Shown piece by piece: positions 37,522 through 47,832 of a DNA stretch of 63,391 nt; position 1 is the stretch's first letter; each line of letters begins with the position of its first letter. The stretch comes from Gilliamella sp. wkB308 (GTDB lineage Bacteria; Pseudomonadota; Gammaproteobacteria; Enterobacterales; Orbaceae). The notes beneath the pieces were generated by a model. It was given only the letters and a program-made list of their open reading frames with translations, made no database searches and was not told the origin of the DNA. The DNA is taken from the NCBI RefSeq assembly GCF_001690185.1, contig NZ_LZGN01000017.1, positions 1 through 63,391 on the forward strand, in the 5' to 3' direction. The position numbers were made by a program, and so were the translations under genes.

Positions 37522-37708
37522 ATTAAAAATCCTTTAAATTCAATTATAGTATTAATTTGGTAACTATATTACTGTTTAGTACCTACTTTACAATAGATAC
37601 TTAGAATATTAATCTAAAAACATTCATTACTTAAAGATTTTTCTTAACATAACCTAAAACCAGAATCCAACAATATTATTAAATTGAAAAGAATAAAGGA
37701 GTAAAAAG

Positions 37709-38344
37709 ATGAAAATAGCTGTTATTGGTGCAAGTGGTAAATCTGGCAGTCTGATAGTTAAAGAAGCAATTGCACGTGGGCATGATGTGACGGCAATTGT
37801 CCGTAATCCAAATTCTCATGTTAATCCTAATGCAAAAATCTTAGTTAAAGATCTGTTTGATCTGACTTATGAAGATTTGAAACCTTTTGATGTTATTGTC
37901 GATGCATTTGCAACATGGAGCCTTGAATCACTTCCTCAACATCAAACTAGTTTAAAACATTTAACCGATATTTTAAGCGGTAAACCTAACCGTTTATTAG
38001 TTGTTGGTGGTGCAGGTAGTTTATATGTCAATCCTGAACATACTGTTCGTTTAGTTGATACACCGGAATTTCCAGAAGAGTTTAAACCATTAGCTAATAA
38101 TATGGCTAAAGCGCTCGATGAATTAAAAAAATGTCAGGATGTGAACTGGACTTACTTAAGCCCAGCTATTGAGTTCATTGCCGATGGCGCAAGAACAGGT
38201 CACTACAAAGCAGGCGGTGAACAGGTCTTATTCAACACTCAAGGAAAAAGCCAAATTAGCTATGCTGATTATGCCATAGCCATGGTTGATGAAGCAGAAA
38301 ATGCCAAACACATTAAACAACGTTTTACAGTAGTGACAGAATAA
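37709..38344 (+). CDS. NAD(P)-binding oxidoreductase (NmrA/SDR-like)
   Basis: A 211-residue atypical short-chain reductase fold protein. The nucleotide-binding motif is IGASGKSGSLIVKEA at 6-20, and VVGGAGSLYVNPE near 100 is typical of the NmrA/YwnB-like family. GGAG precedes the ATG. It is probably a cytosolic NAD(P)H-dependent reductase or isomerase controlled by the divergent HxlR regulator. Substrate is unknown. Confidence 0.88.
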   Translation: MKIAVIGASGKSGSLIVKEAIARGHDVTAIVRNPNSHVNPNAKILVKDLFDLTYEDLKPFDVIVDAFATWSLESLPQHQTSLKHLTDILSGKPNRLLVVGGAGSLYVNPEHTVRLVDTPEFPEEFKPLANNMAKALDELKKCQDVNWTYLSPAIEFIADGARTGHYKAGGEQVLFNTQGKSQISYADYAIAMVDEAENAKHIKQRFTVVTE

Positions 38345-38360
38345 GATAAAAATCTATTTT

Positions 38361-38393
38361 ATATAGTGAACAGCTAATGCCTGTTCACTATAT
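38361..38393. terminator. Bidirectional terminator hairpin
   Basis: A perfect 13-bp stem (ATATAGTGAACAG with CTGTTCACTATAT) has a 7-nt loop. It begins 17 bp after the reductase stop and 58 bp beyond the end of flhA on the other strand. A CTTTTT run follows about 8 bp later on the plus strand. Confidence 0.8.
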
Positions 38394-38451
38394 GATAGCG
38401 CTTTTTATTGCTGAATTTTCAATTTAAGCGTGATTAATCAAATTACTGGTA

Positions 38452-40539
38452 CTATTCTACACCAATTTGACAAGTCATTTTGATTTCTCGATTATCCGTG
38501 ATTTCTAAGTTTGACAATACCACAAGCTGTGGAAAATGGGGTCTTAAAAATTGTGAAAGCATCGGTCTTAATGTGTGGTTAACCAAAAGTACAGGCGGTG
38601 CACCAATGGCATCTTGCTGATTTAAAGCCTGCTTAACTTGTTGAATAATATGATCCGCTAATCCCGGCTCAACATTACTGGTATTTTGGAGTGCTTGTAA
38701 CAACAATCGCTCCAAATTCACATTTAAACCAATGACATTAATTGCTCCATTGCCCGGAAACCATTGTTGTGTTATCACTCTTCCTAATGCTATTCGCACT
38801 AAGCTAAGTAATTGATAAGCATCGTTTTGATTTGGTGCATGTTCACTTATGGTTTCGATAATTGTGCGCATATCACGTATTGACACTTTTTCGGCAATTA
38901 AATTTTGGAGTATTTTATGAAAAGTCGTTAACGTAATAACGCCCGGTATAAAATCCTCCACCAATTTTGGAATATCTTGTTTAACATGATCCAGTAACTC
39001 TTGTGTTTCCACTCGTCCTAATAAATCACTGGCGAACTGTTGTAACAAATGATTAAAATGCGTCGCAATCATGGTGCTGGTATCAACAACGGTATAACCT
39101 AAGATTTGAGCATTTTCTTTATTGCTAGCATCTATCCATACCGCAGGCAAACCAAAAGCAGGCTCGGTAGTGGCTATTCCGTCAATGGTTTCTGCCACAT
39201 TACCCGGATTAATCGCTAACCATTTGTTATTTACGATTTCACCTTTCCCTATTTCCCCCCCTTTTATAAACAACTTATATTGATAAGGGGCAAGAGATAA
39301 ATTATCTCGAATATGAACTTGAGGTGGCAAAAAACCAAACGTTTGAGCAAACTTTTTCCGTAAACTGCGTATCCGACCCAATAATTCACCATTCTGAGTC
39401 TGATCTACCATAGGAATTAACCCATACCCCACTTCCATTGCTAAAATATCTTCAATACTGACATCCGACCAAGATGCTTCAATATTACTGGGTGTCGTCG
39501 CTTGCGTATCAACTTGCTTAGTGCTGGCAGTCGTATCATTTTTTTTCTGCTTGTTAATCCACCAAGAAAGCAAAATTAATATTGCAGTAAACAGTAAAAA
39601 CACCAGATTTGGCATACCCGGAATCAAACCCAATAATCCAATGACAACCGCAGTCAAGATTAATACTTGTGGATTTTTAAACAACTGGTTTAGCATCTGT
39701 TCACTGATGTTTTCTTGTGATGTGACTCTTGTCACGATCACGCCAGCAGCCGTTGAAATAATTAAAGAAGGGATTTGAGCAACCAGACCATCACCAATAG
39801 TTAATAATACATACGTTTGCCCCGCATCCGCTAGTGCCATACCATGTTGTACGACCCCAACTAACAGCCCGCCGATAATGGTAATTGCCATTATCAATAA
39901 GCCAGCAATGGCATCACCCCGAACAAATTTACTTGCCCCGTCCATTGAACCATAAAAATCGGCTTCTTGGGTGACTTCGGCTCGGCGTGCTTTGGCTTCG
40001 TCTTCACCAATTAATCCAGCATTAAGATCCGCATCAATAGCCATTTGCTTACCGGGCATACCATCTAACGCAAAGCGAGCCCCGACTTCGGCTATTCGCC
40101 CGGCCCCTTTGGTGATAACCATAAAATTAATAATCACCAAAATGATAAAAACTACAATACCTATCGCAAAATTACCACCTACCAGAAAATGACCAAAGGC
40201 TTCAATCACCCGACCTGCGGCATTACTGCCAGTATGGCCTTTTAACAGAACAACCCGCGTTGAGGCAACATTTAATGACAAGCGTAATAAAGTCGCAAAC
40301 AGTAACACAGTTGGAAAAGCCGCAAAATCAAGTACACGCTTAGTAAACAATGCCACAATCAAAATAATGATTGATAACGCAATATTGAAGGTAAAAAACA
40401 GGTCTAACATAAATGCAGGTAAAGGTAATACCATCATTGAAAGAATCAATAAAATCAGCAGTGGACCTGCTAAAATCTGATAATGCCCTTTTTTAAGCCC
40501 ATTGGTTGATAAAAACGAAACTATTTTATTTTTAATCAT
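38452..40539 (-). CDS. flhA: Flagellar export apparatus protein FlhA
   Basis: A 695-residue inner-membrane component of the flagellar type III export gate. Eight membrane segments lie in the first 330 residues, with the conserved cytoplasmic FHIPEP loop present as the segment RFALDGMPGKQMAIDADLNA near 145-165. A large cytoplasmic C-terminal domain binds chaperone-substrate complexes. It begins 8 bp after flhB, as usual. flhE is not seen after it. Length matches the family (692). Confidence 0.96.
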   Translation of the reverse strand: MIKNKIVSFLSTNGLKKGHYQILAGPLLILLILSMMVLPLPAFMLDLFFTFNIALSIIILIVALFTKRVLDFAAFPTVLLFATLLRLSLNVASTRVVLLKGHTGSNAAGRVIEAFGHFLVGGNFAIGIVVFIILVIINFMVITKGAGRIAEVGARFALDGMPGKQMAIDADLNAGLIGEDEAKARRAEVTQEADFYGSMDGASKFVRGDAIAGLLIMAITIIGGLLVGVVQHGMALADAGQTYVLLTIGDGLVAQIPSLIISTAAGVIVTRVTSQENISEQMLNQLFKNPQVLILTAVVIGLLGLIPGMPNLVFLLFTAILILLSWWINKQKKNDTTASTKQVDTQATTPSNIEASWSDVSIEDILAMEVGYGLIPMVDQTQNGELLGRIRSLRKKFAQTFGFLPPQVHIRDNLSLAPYQYKLFIKGGEIGKGEIVNNKWLAINPGNVAETIDGIATTEPAFGLPAVWIDASNKENAQILGYTVVDTSTMIATHFNHLLQQFASDLLGRVETQELLDHVKQDIPKLVEDFIPGVITLTTFHKILQNLIAEKVSIRDMRTIIETISEHAPNQNDAYQLLSLVRIALGRVITQQWFPGNGAINVIGLNVNLERLLLQALQNTSNVEPGLADHIIQQVKQALNQQDAIGAPPVLLVNHTLRPMLSQFLRPHFPQLVVLSNLEITDNREIKMTCQIGVE

Positions 40540-40547
40540 GTGATTAA

Positions 40548-41687
40548 TTACCGCCTTGGTTGATTTTCTGCTAATGATTCAGGTACTGGCAAATTGTTAG
40601 GTGTCATCGGTTTATCACCGCCATATTTATGCCACCGTTTTAATTGATAAACCCAAGCAAGAATTTGCGCAACAGCTGTATATAATTCGGTTGGAATGGT
40701 CTCGCCAATTTCGCCATAACGATACAAAGCCCTAGCTAGTGGTGGCGCTTCTAATTGTGGAATATGATGTTGATTGCCAATCTCCTTAATTCTTAAAGCA
40801 ACCAAATTCGTTCCTTTTGCCAATACCTTAGGGGCGATCATGGTTTTTTCATCATAATGTAAAGCAACCGCATAATGCGTCGGGTTGGTTACAATGACAT
40901 TTGCTTTAGCGACATCTTTCATCATGCGACGCCTTGCCATGGCTTGCTGCATCTGCCGAATACGGCCTTTTATTTGAGGATTTCCCTCTTGCTCTTTAAA
41001 CTCATCTTTAATTTCCTGTTTTGACATCATCAGTTTTTTTAAATTACTCCAAATCTGATAAAAGATATCAAAGCCAACCATAGGAATAAGTGACAACACC
41101 ATAAATAACCCACAAATTAAAATAAGATCTATCGCTTTAGTTAATGCGCTATTTAGGTACATTTTGGGAAGAGAAAGCAGGTTTGGAAACAAGTCTAATA
41201 ATAACAATGAAGCAGCTAGGGTAATTAATATGACTTTTAGCATACTTTTAAATAATTCCGCTAAAATTCGTCGACTAAACATCCGACCAAAACCAGAAAT
41301 CGGATTCAACTTTTTAAAATTGGGTTTAATTGATTGCCAACTAAATAACAAACCACCCACACAAAGCGGCGCCACAATAGCAAAGATAACCAATGCAAAA
41401 AACAGAGGAACAATAGCCCAAAAGCCTGCGGTCATCAACTCAATCAAATTTGTCAGAATACGAGATTCATCATTTACACGAAAAGAGACTTGCATCGCTG
41501 TTTTTATCATGATGATTAACTTTTGGACTAATGTAGAACCCATTAACCAAAATAGCATAATGCCCACCAACAAAATAATGACGGAAGTCAATTCTCGTGA
41601 ACGGGGTATCTGTCCCTTCTCTTTAGCTTTTTTAAGTTTGCTATCGGTGGGGCGTTCGCTTTTATCTACATCACTTTCATTAGCCAT
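40548..41687 (-). CDS. flhB: Flagellar export switch protein FlhB
   Basis: A 379-residue inner-membrane protein with four membrane segments and a cytoplasmic domain containing the self-cleaving NPTH motif (VIVTNPTHYAVAL near 270). Cleavage between N and P switches export from rod-hook to filament substrates. It is followed by flhA. It lies after flgN with a 142-bp gap, which differs from enterobacteria, where flhBA is usually a separate locus. Confidence 0.96.
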   Translation of the reverse strand: MANESDVDKSERPTDSKLKKAKEKGQIPRSRELTSVIILLVGIMLFWLMGSTLVQKLIIMIKTAMQVSFRVNDESRILTNLIELMTAGFWAIVPLFFALVIFAIVAPLCVGGLLFSWQSIKPNFKKLNPISGFGRMFSRRILAELFKSMLKVILITLAASLLLLDLFPNLLSLPKMYLNSALTKAIDLILICGLFMVLSLIPMVGFDIFYQIWSNLKKLMMSKQEIKDEFKEQEGNPQIKGRIRQMQQAMARRRMMKDVAKANVIVTNPTHYAVALHYDEKTMIAPKVLAKGTNLVALRIKEIGNQHHIPQLEAPPLARALYRYGEIGETIPTELYTAVAQILAWVYQLKRWHKYGGDKPMTPNNLPVPESLAENQPRR

Positions 41688-41829
41688 GATGGGGGTTAAT
41701 AGTATCTAACTGTCTAAATAGAAATAAAATAGTCACAGTATGAACTTAACACACTAAAGTTATTGGCTTGATTAAACGACAAATTAAGGTGTATTTAACG
41801 CGTTTGCAGTGAACACACCGCAATCATCA

Positions 41830-42264
41830 TTAAACTTTTGCTCGTTTTGATGAGATTGTTTCGGTTTGTTGATAACCATTATTGGTATAAACAACCGGAT
41901 TATGAATACTTTTTAAATGATCGATAGTTTGCTGAGTACGATGCATACGATTTTGAATAATCAAACCATTATCACGATTGATATTCGCTAATAACCGCGT
42001 AGTAGTTGTAATGGATTGCCATTGCTCTGCCAGTTCTGGATTTTCACTATAGGGGGAAGATAAATTGAGTTGTTTACTGGTATTAATTCGTTTTTCATCT
42101 AATAATTTTAATTCGATAAGTAATTGACTCTTTTTATTAATGATTTCATTAAGTTGATTGATAGAACTGTTTTCAATAAGCACTTGTTGCTCGGTCTGCA
42201 AAATGTCTGAAAGTGTTTGTAACATGACGGTTATTTTATTTAAGATGTCATTTAATTCTAACAT
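41830..42264 (-). CDS. flgN: Flagellar export chaperone FlgN
   Basis: A 144-residue helical protein in the flgAMN position. It is Gln/Leu-rich with heptads (QTLSDILQTEQQVLIE), fitting the chaperone for the hook-filament junction proteins FlgK and FlgL. It lies 26 bp after flgM. FlgK and FlgL themselves are not in this window. Confidence 0.85.
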   Translation of the reverse strand: MLELNDILNKITVMLQTLSDILQTEQQVLIENSSINQLNEIINKKSQLLIELKLLDEKRINTSKQLNLSSPYSENPELAEQWQSITTTTRLLANINRDNGLIIQNRMHRTQQTIDHLKSIHNPVVYTNNGYQQTETISSKRAKV

Positions 42265-42290
42265 TTTTATTTCCTTTCAAACTTTACTTA

Positions 42291-42587
42291 CTATTCAATA
42301 TTTTCAATCATCTGTTTGATAAGTTCATCAGCTATTTTTGTGGTGTTTATCACTAATTTACCTTCAGTAATAGCCTGTTTTATACTTTCAACTTTTTCCA
42401 TGTCAATATCATTATGCGTAGACTGTAAAAGCGATAAAGTATTTTGACTTAATGTCACATTAGCACTGCTGGTCAGGCTATTTTTTGTCTGCTCAGATGA
42501 TCGTGGGCTTTTTGGTTGCTCATTGATAACATCACGATTAAGTAATCCTGCTATTGTCGTTACCGATTTAGTCGCGTCTATACTCAT
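42291..42587 (-). CDS. flgM: Anti-sigma-28 factor FlgM
   Basis: A 98-residue protein that holds the flagellar sigma factor FliA until the hook is complete. The C-terminal half carries the typical pattern (DIDMEKVESIKQAITEGKL and IADELIKQMIE). AAAGGT precedes the ATG. A sigma-28 promoter lies directly upstream, giving the known FliA-FlgM feedback. Confidence 0.9.
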   Translation of the reverse strand: MSIDATKSVTTIAGLLNRDVINEQPKSPRSSEQTKNSLTSSANVTLSQNTLSLLQSTHNDIDMEKVESIKQAITEGKLVINTTKIADELIKQMIENIE

Positions 42588-42629
42588 AAAATACCTTTGA
42601 TCAAAAATTTAATGATTTGTTTAGTCTAA

Positions 42630-42656
42630 TTATCGGCAAAAATAAAAAAATCATTA
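42630..42656 (-). promoter_or_regulatory. Sigma-28 (FliA) promoter of flgMN
   Basis: On the minus strand the -10 box is GCCGATAA (42630-42637, perfect match). It is preceded after 11 bp by TAATGATT (42649-42656), which matches the -35 consensus TAAAGTTT at six of eight positions. It lies 43 bp before the flgM start. Confidence 0.8.
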
Positions 42657-42659
42657 ATT

Positions 42660-43319
42660 TTATTTATCGAAAATTGTCACACCCGCTTGCGTAACAATAC
42701 CTTCAACAATATTGCCAGAATTAAGTTTTACACTAATATGATCATCTAAGGCACCGTTATTAAGAGATTTACCTTTTGTCGCAATCACATACCCCTCTCC
42801 ATTAATCAACACTTTCACCATTTGACCGGCCTTAATGTGCCAATTTTGTTGTAGCATTGAAGTTCGAATTGGCTCATCAAGATCGATGTTACGTAAAGCA
42901 ATATGATTAATAATGTGCTGCTTATTTAAAATTACCGAATTGGCTAGAAGATCAAGTCGTCCCAACTTTGACCGTATCAATGCATCAGTAATGATAGTTC
43001 CTGCACTGATAGGTTTATCTGCGACAAAATAACGTCCCTCAGCACTGACTTTTATTTGCAAATACTGAGTTTTATTACCACATTTAACGCCAATGGTCAT
43101 CGTACCCCACTGTTTTTTATTATTCAGTAGCGTAATTTTGGGCTCATCACACATTAACTGCGGTTTAGGCGAAATATAAGATATTGAAATATTATCGACA
43201 GGAACCGTTATATGTTTTGAAACTAAATCATTCACCGCTCTTTCAAATGAATCAGCCATCGCCATATTGGTCACCAATAATAGTGAAATAAGCTGTATTA
43301 ATCTAAAAACCTTAATCAT
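42660..43319 (-). CDS. flgA: P-ring assembly chaperone FlgA
   Basis: A 219-residue periplasmic protein with a signal peptide (MIKVFRLIQLISLLLVTNMAMA) and a C-terminal SAF domain (about 95-219; segment FVADKPISAGTIITDALI). It helps FlgI assemble into the P ring. It is divergent from flgB with a 153-bp gap that should hold the class 2 promoters; I could not identify them by sequence. Confidence 0.92.
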   Translation of the reverse strand: MIKVFRLIQLISLLLVTNMAMADSFERAVNDLVSKHITVPVDNISISYISPKPQLMCDEPKITLLNNKKQWGTMTIGVKCGNKTQYLQIKVSAEGRYFVADKPISAGTIITDALIRSKLGRLDLLANSVILNKQHIINHIALRNIDLDEPIRTSMLQQNWHIKAGQMVKVLINGEGYVIATKGKSLNNGALDDHISVKLNSGNIVEGIVTQAGVTIFDK

Positions 43320-43472
43320 ATTTGCTTGTTTTAAAATTATTTGTAAGCCGATTTTACTGTATGAACAATTTTATTGAATGTTGAAATAAAGACAATTTTT
43401 GTTGTTATTTATACGATGAATTTTTTTTGATTCACATAAAATTTTAAATATCAAACAAAGTGAGACGATTTT

Positions 43473-43883
43473 ATGCTGAATAAATTAGACACCTTTATTA
43501 ATTTTCATCAACAAGCATTAAATGTACGTGAAAAAAGACAAACTATCTTAGCATCAAATATTGCTAATAGTGATACACCGAATTATCAGGCTCGTGATAT
43601 TGATTTTAATGCCGAATTAAAAAAAGCACTAACTCATCAGAATAATCGCCATCACCTACAACTTAATGTAACGTCGAATCAACATATACAGATCAATGCA
43701 CCTGCTATGACAAATGTAAATATGCTTTATCGTATTCCTTATCAAGCATCCGCTGACGGTAATACAGTCGAAATGGATCAAGAACGCACAGCATTTATGG
43801 ATAACAGTATCCACTATCAAAGCAATTTAACTTTTTTAGGTGAACAATTTAAAAATGTAATATCTGTATTACAGCAAGGATAA
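43473..43883 (+). CDS. flgB: Flagellar proximal rod protein FlgB
   Basis: A 136-residue rod protein with the conserved N-terminal [20 protein letters not shown] rod signature. It has no cleaved signal and is exported by the flagellar type III machine. AAGTGAG lies before the ATG. First gene of flgBCDEFGHIJ, 5 bp before flgC. Confidence 0.95.
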   Translation: MLNKLDTFINFHQQALNVREKRQTILASNIANSDTPNYQARDIDFNAELKKALTHQNNRHHLQLNVTSNQHIQINAPAMTNVNMLYRIPYQASADGNTVEMDQERTAFMDNSIHYQSNLTFLGEQFKNVISVLQQG

Positions 43884-43888
43884 TCAGT

Positions 43889-44293
43889 ATGAGTTTTTCA
43901 ATTTTTGCAATTTCTGGCTCGGCCTTAATGGCACAAACTCAGCGAATGAATGTCAGCGCCAGTAATTTAGCTAATGCTGACAGCATCACCAGCACCTCAG
44001 GAAAAGCATACCAAGCAAAACAAGTTATTTTTCAGGTGGATAATAACGGTGAACAAAATAGTATTGCTGGCGTTAAAGTCGCCCAAGTGATTGAAGACCC
44101 GGCACCCATGAACTTAGTTTATGAGCCACATCATCCATTAGCCGATGAGAAAGGTTACATCCAAAAACCCAATGTCGATGTTGTTGCCGAAATGGTCAAC
44201 ACCATATCTGCATCACGCAGCTATCAAGCCAATGTCGAAGTCATTAATACCGCCAAAAGCCTAATGTTAAAAACACTGACATTAGGTCAATAG
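43889..44293 (+). CDS. flgC: Flagellar proximal rod protein FlgC
   Basis: A 134-residue rod protein. The N-terminal [12 protein letters not shown] and the C-terminal [20 protein letters not shown] helices form the coiled-coil core of the axial structure. Length matches the family (134). It is 13 bp before flgD. Confidence 0.96.
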   Translation: MSFSIFAISGSALMAQTQRMNVSASNLANADSITSTSGKAYQAKQVIFQVDNNGEQNSIAGVKVAQVIEDPAPMNLVYEPHHPLADEKGYIQKPNVDVVAEMVNTISASRSYQANVEVINTAKSLMLKTLTLGQ

Positions 44294-44306
44294 TAAGGAG
44301 TGATAG

Positions 44307-45026
44307 ATGGGTGTAACAAATGTGTCTGTATCCGAATCGGTAGGTGTAAACGGCATTCAAACCAAACAAAAAAGTACAACTGATGGAAATTCGAGTAAAG
44401 AATTACAAGATAACTTTTTAACGCTACTGATTGCCCAGATGAAGAATCAAGATCCAACCAACCCAATGGATAATAGTCAATTAACCTCGCAACTTGCTCA
44501 AATTAACACGTTAGCGGGGATTGAAAGATTAAATACTACGCTTGGTATGGTATCTGGGCAAATTGACGATAGCTTATCGGTCAATGCCAGCAACATGATT
44601 GGTAAAGGGGTAATGGTACCTGGCAATAAAATTTTAGTGGCGACCTCTGAGCTTGAAGGTAGTGATAACGAAACCGAAACCATTACCACACCATTTGGTT
44701 TTGAGCTAATGCGCGATGCGGATTCAGTCATCATTACGATTTTAGATGAAAATGGTAATGTCGTACGTGAAGTCGATTTAGGTTCGATTCCTGCTGGAGT
44801 TAGCTCCTTCACTTGGGACGGTCAGCTAAACGATGGCACCACCGCCCCAGATGGCAGTTATACCTTTTCGGTCAATGCCAGTTACGATGGACAAAAAGTA
44901 TCTTCAACGTCACTTGGCTATTCGGTTGTCTATGGTGTGATAAACAGTAAAGTTAATAATAAAGTATTACTCGATTTAGGAATACTTGGTTCAATTAGTA
45001 TTGACGAAGTACGTCAAATTCTTTAA
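44307..45026 (+). CDS. flgD: Hook-cap protein FlgD
   Basis: A 239-residue scaffold needed for hook polymerisation. It has the N-terminal DNFLTLLIAQMKNQDPTNPMD signature near 31-50 and then the FlgD Ig-like/Tudor domains (TFSWDG-like SSFTWDGQLNDGT near 166). It is discarded after hook completion. Confidence 0.95.
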   Translation: MGVTNVSVSESVGVNGIQTKQKSTTDGNSSKELQDNFLTLLIAQMKNQDPTNPMDNSQLTSQLAQINTLAGIERLNTTLGMVSGQIDDSLSVNASNMIGKGVMVPGNKILVATSELEGSDNETETITTPFGFELMRDADSVIITILDENGNVVREVDLGSIPAGVSSFTWDGQLNDGTTAPDGSYTFSVNASYDGQKVSSTSLGYSVVYGVINSKVNNKVLLDLGILGSISIDEVRQIL

Positions 45027-45043
45027 AAGGGGATAAAATTCAA

Positions 45044-46255
45044 ATGGGATTTTCTCAAGCAATTAGCGGCATGAATGCTGCATCAAAACAATTAGACGTC
45101 ATTGGTAATAATATTGCCAATTCTGCAACCGTTGGCTTTAAAAGTGCGAGTATCTCATTTGCCGACATGTATGCCGGATCAAAAGTTGGTATGGGTGTGA
45201 AAGTTGCAGCCGTCATGCAAAATTTTGGTGACGGAACAACAACCGCCACTAACAATAGTTTAGATGTTGCTATTTCAGGCAATGGTTTTTTTCGCTTAGT
45301 GGATAGTAGTGGACAAATTTATTACAGCCGTAATGGTCAATTTCAATTAGATGCGGAGCGCAATATTATCTCGGCGGATGGTTTGCAACTCACTGGCTAC
45401 TTAGCCACAGGAACACCGCCACAAATTGCACAAGGTGCAGCACCGGGACCGCTTAAAATTTCACAAGAAATGTTAAATGCTGCCGCCACGACAAAAGCAT
45501 CATTACAAACTAACTTAAACTCAAATAGTACAGTACCTGAAAAACAGCCCATCAATGCACTTGATGCCGATACGTTCAACTACTCAACAACGCTGACAAC
45601 TTACGATTCGCTCGGTAATCAACGTAATGTACAACTGTTTTATGTCAAAACAGCCGACAATCAATGGGATGTGCATTATCTTGACAGCAGCGATCCGAAT
45701 GCAACATTACAAAAAATGGGGCAAATGGAATTTGATTCATCCGGTAAATTAATCAGTGATCCAGAAATGACCGTAAATATTAACGGTATTAATGGCTCGG
45801 CTGACAACACGTTTACACTATCACTGGCTAATAGCTCTCAACAAAATATGGGCAAAGAAGTAGGCAGTATCAAAACCCCTGTCGTTGATGGTTATGCACC
45901 GGGTGACTTAGTCGGGTACAACATCAATAATGACGGATCGATTTACGGTATCTATTCTAACCAACAAACCATGTTGTTAGGTCAAATTGCGATGGCGGAT
46001 TTTGCCAATGTAAACGGACTAGAGTCAGCAGGCAATAACAATTGGCGTTCAACACTCCAATCAGGCGCTGAAGTATTAGGTATTGCAAACTCAGGTACGA
46101 TGGGCGCATTAACCAGCGGTGCAGTGGAATCATCCAATGTGGATATGAGTCAAGAATTAGTCAACATGATTGTTGCCCAGCGCAATTATCAATCTAATTC
46201 GCAAACCATAAAAACGCAGGATCAGATACTCAACACATTGGTTAACTTGCGTTAA
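45044..46255 (+). CDS. flgE: Flagellar hook protein FlgE
   Basis: A 403-residue hook subunit: N-terminal SGMNAASKQLDVIGNNIANS and C-terminal VDMSQELVNMIVAQRNYQSN helices flank the surface domains. Length is close to Salmonella FlgE (403). GGGGA precedes the ATG. Confidence 0.96.
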   Translation: MGFSQAISGMNAASKQLDVIGNNIANSATVGFKSASISFADMYAGSKVGMGVKVAAVMQNFGDGTTTATNNSLDVAISGNGFFRLVDSSGQIYYSRNGQFQLDAERNIISADGLQLTGYLATGTPPQIAQGAAPGPLKISQEMLNAAATTKASLQTNLNSNSTVPEKQPINALDADTFNYSTTLTTYDSLGNQRNVQLFYVKTADNQWDVHYLDSSDPNATLQKMGQMEFDSSGKLISDPEMTVNINGINGSADNTFTLSLANSSQQNMGKEVGSIKTPVVDGYAPGDLVGYNINNDGSIYGIYSNQQTMLLGQIAMADFANVNGLESAGNNNWRSTLQSGAEVLGIANSGTMGALTSGAVESSNVDMSQELVNMIVAQRNYQSNSQTIKTQDQILNTLVNLR

Positions 46256-46269
46256 TTGAGGAATAAATT

Positions 46270-47025
46270 ATGGATCGCGTTATTTATACCGCCATGTCGG
46301 CAGCAAGTCAGACACTTCATCGGCAATCGATAACCAGTAATAACCTAGCCAATGTTTCAACATCGGGGTTTCGTGCCCAATTAGCCGCAATGAAAGCGGT
46401 GCCTATTGTTGGCAGCACTATGCCAACCCGAACAATGGTCACGGCAACCACTCCCACATTTGATGCCAGTATGGGGGCATTTAATTATACTGGTCGAGAA
46501 TTAGATGTTGCTTTAGCCGAAGATAACTGGTTAGCAGTACAACTTGCCGATGGTAGTGAGGCTTATACCCGTAATGGTGCGATCCAAATTGATGAAGAAG
46601 GTACATTGCGTGTGCAAGGATATCCTTTAATGGGTGATGGCGGTGTACTAACCGTTCCGCAACAATCAAAAGTCAGTATCAGTTCAGACGGGACTTTATC
46701 AGCTTTAGGCGCAGGTGATAAACCGACCACCATAGCCCAAGTGGGTAAAATTAAAAAAGTCCAACTTAAACCCAACGAAATAATTCGGGGTGATAATGGC
46801 TTGTTTCAATTGACTGAACAAACACGCAATGCCCGTGGCGCCGTATTACCCGATAATCCCAATGCCAAATTGATGTCGGGCGTATTAGAAGGCAGTAATG
46901 TTAATCCCGTTGTCGCAATGGTTGATTTAATCAGCCACTCTCGCCATTTTGAAATGCAAATGAAAGGGATCACAACCGCTGATGAAAATGCCCAAAAAGC
47001 GAATCAAATATTATCACTGACTTAA
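46270..47025 (+). CDS. flgF: Flagellar proximal rod protein FlgF
   Basis: A 251-residue rod protein of the FlgF type: N-terminal MDRVIYTAMSAASQTLHRQS and [18 protein letters not shown]-terminal NPVVAMVDLISHSRHFEMQM. It lies 14 bp after flgE, and flgG follows 15 bp later. Confidence 0.96.
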   Translation: MDRVIYTAMSAASQTLHRQSITSNNLANVSTSGFRAQLAAMKAVPIVGSTMPTRTMVTATTPTFDASMGAFNYTGRELDVALAEDNWLAVQLADGSEAYTRNGAIQIDEEGTLRVQGYPLMGDGGVLTVPQQSKVSISSDGTLSALGAGDKPTTIAQVGKIKKVQLKPNEIIRGDNGLFQLTEQTRNARGAVLPDNPNAKLMSGVLEGSNVNPVVAMVDLISHSRHFEMQMKGITTADENAQKANQILSLT

Positions 47026-47040
47026 TTAGGAGTATCACCA

Positions 47041-47823
47041 ATGATTAAATCACTCTGGATTGCCAAAACCGGTTTAACCGCACAACAAATGAATATGGAT
47101 ATTATTTCCAACAATTTAGCCAATGTCAGTACCAGTGGTTTTAAACGGCAAAGAGCGGTATTTGAAGATCTACTCTATCAAACTGTTCGCCAACCGGGTG
47201 CACAATCCTCAGAACAAACTACCTTACCGTCAGGCTTGCAAATCGGTACAGGGGTAAGACCGGTTGCTACCGAACGAATTCACAGCCAAGGTAATTTAGA
47301 ATTAACCGACAACAGCAGTGATATTGCTATTAATGGACAAGGCTTTTTCCAAGTGCTATTACCCGACGGCACTCAAGCTTATACTCGTAGTGGCGCATTT
47401 CAAGTTAACCAAAATGGACAACTCGTCACCGCCAACGGTTATGAAATTCAACCGACCATTAATATTCCCGCAAATGCGATTAAAATGACGGTCGCGCGTG
47501 ATGGTATTGTCAATGCCACCCTTGCTAATCAATCCTCGCAAGTGCAAGTAGGTCAACTGACATTACACACCTTTATTAATGATGCGGGGCTTGAAAGCAT
47601 GGGAGAAAATCTTTACTTAGAAACCGAAAGTTCTGGTGCGCCAACTGAAAACACCCCCGGGCTAAATGGTGCAGGATTGCTATACCAAGGTTATACCGAA
47701 ACATCGAATGTCAATGTTGCCGAAGAGCTGGTAAATATGATTCAAGTACAACGTGCTTATGAAATTAACAGTAAAGCGATTTCAGCATCCGATCAGATGC
47801 TACAACGATTAAATCAGTTATAA
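47041..47823 (+). CDS. flgG: Flagellar distal rod protein FlgG
   Basis: A 260-residue distal rod subunit: [20 protein letters not shown] at the start, [20 protein letters not shown], and C-terminal [20 protein letters not shown]. Length equals that of E. coli FlgG (260). Part of flgBCDEFGHIJ. Confidence 0.97.
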   Translation: MIKSLWIAKTGLTAQQMNMDIISNNLANVSTSGFKRQRAVFEDLLYQTVRQPGAQSSEQTTLPSGLQIGTGVRPVATERIHSQGNLELTDNSSDIAINGQGFFQVLLPDGTQAYTRSGAFQVNQNGQLVTANGYEIQPTINIPANAIKMTVARDGIVNATLANQSSQVQVGQLTLHTFINDAGLESMGENLYLETESSGAPTENTPGLNGAGLLYQGYTETSNVNVAEELVNMIQVQRAYEINSKAISASDQMLQRLNQL

Positions 47824-47832
47824 ATTAATACC

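Noticed and set aside
43320-43472. Sigma-28 promoter for flgB from GCCGATTT on the plus strand
   Set aside because: The required -35 box is not at the right distance, and flgB is expected to use class 2 promoters.
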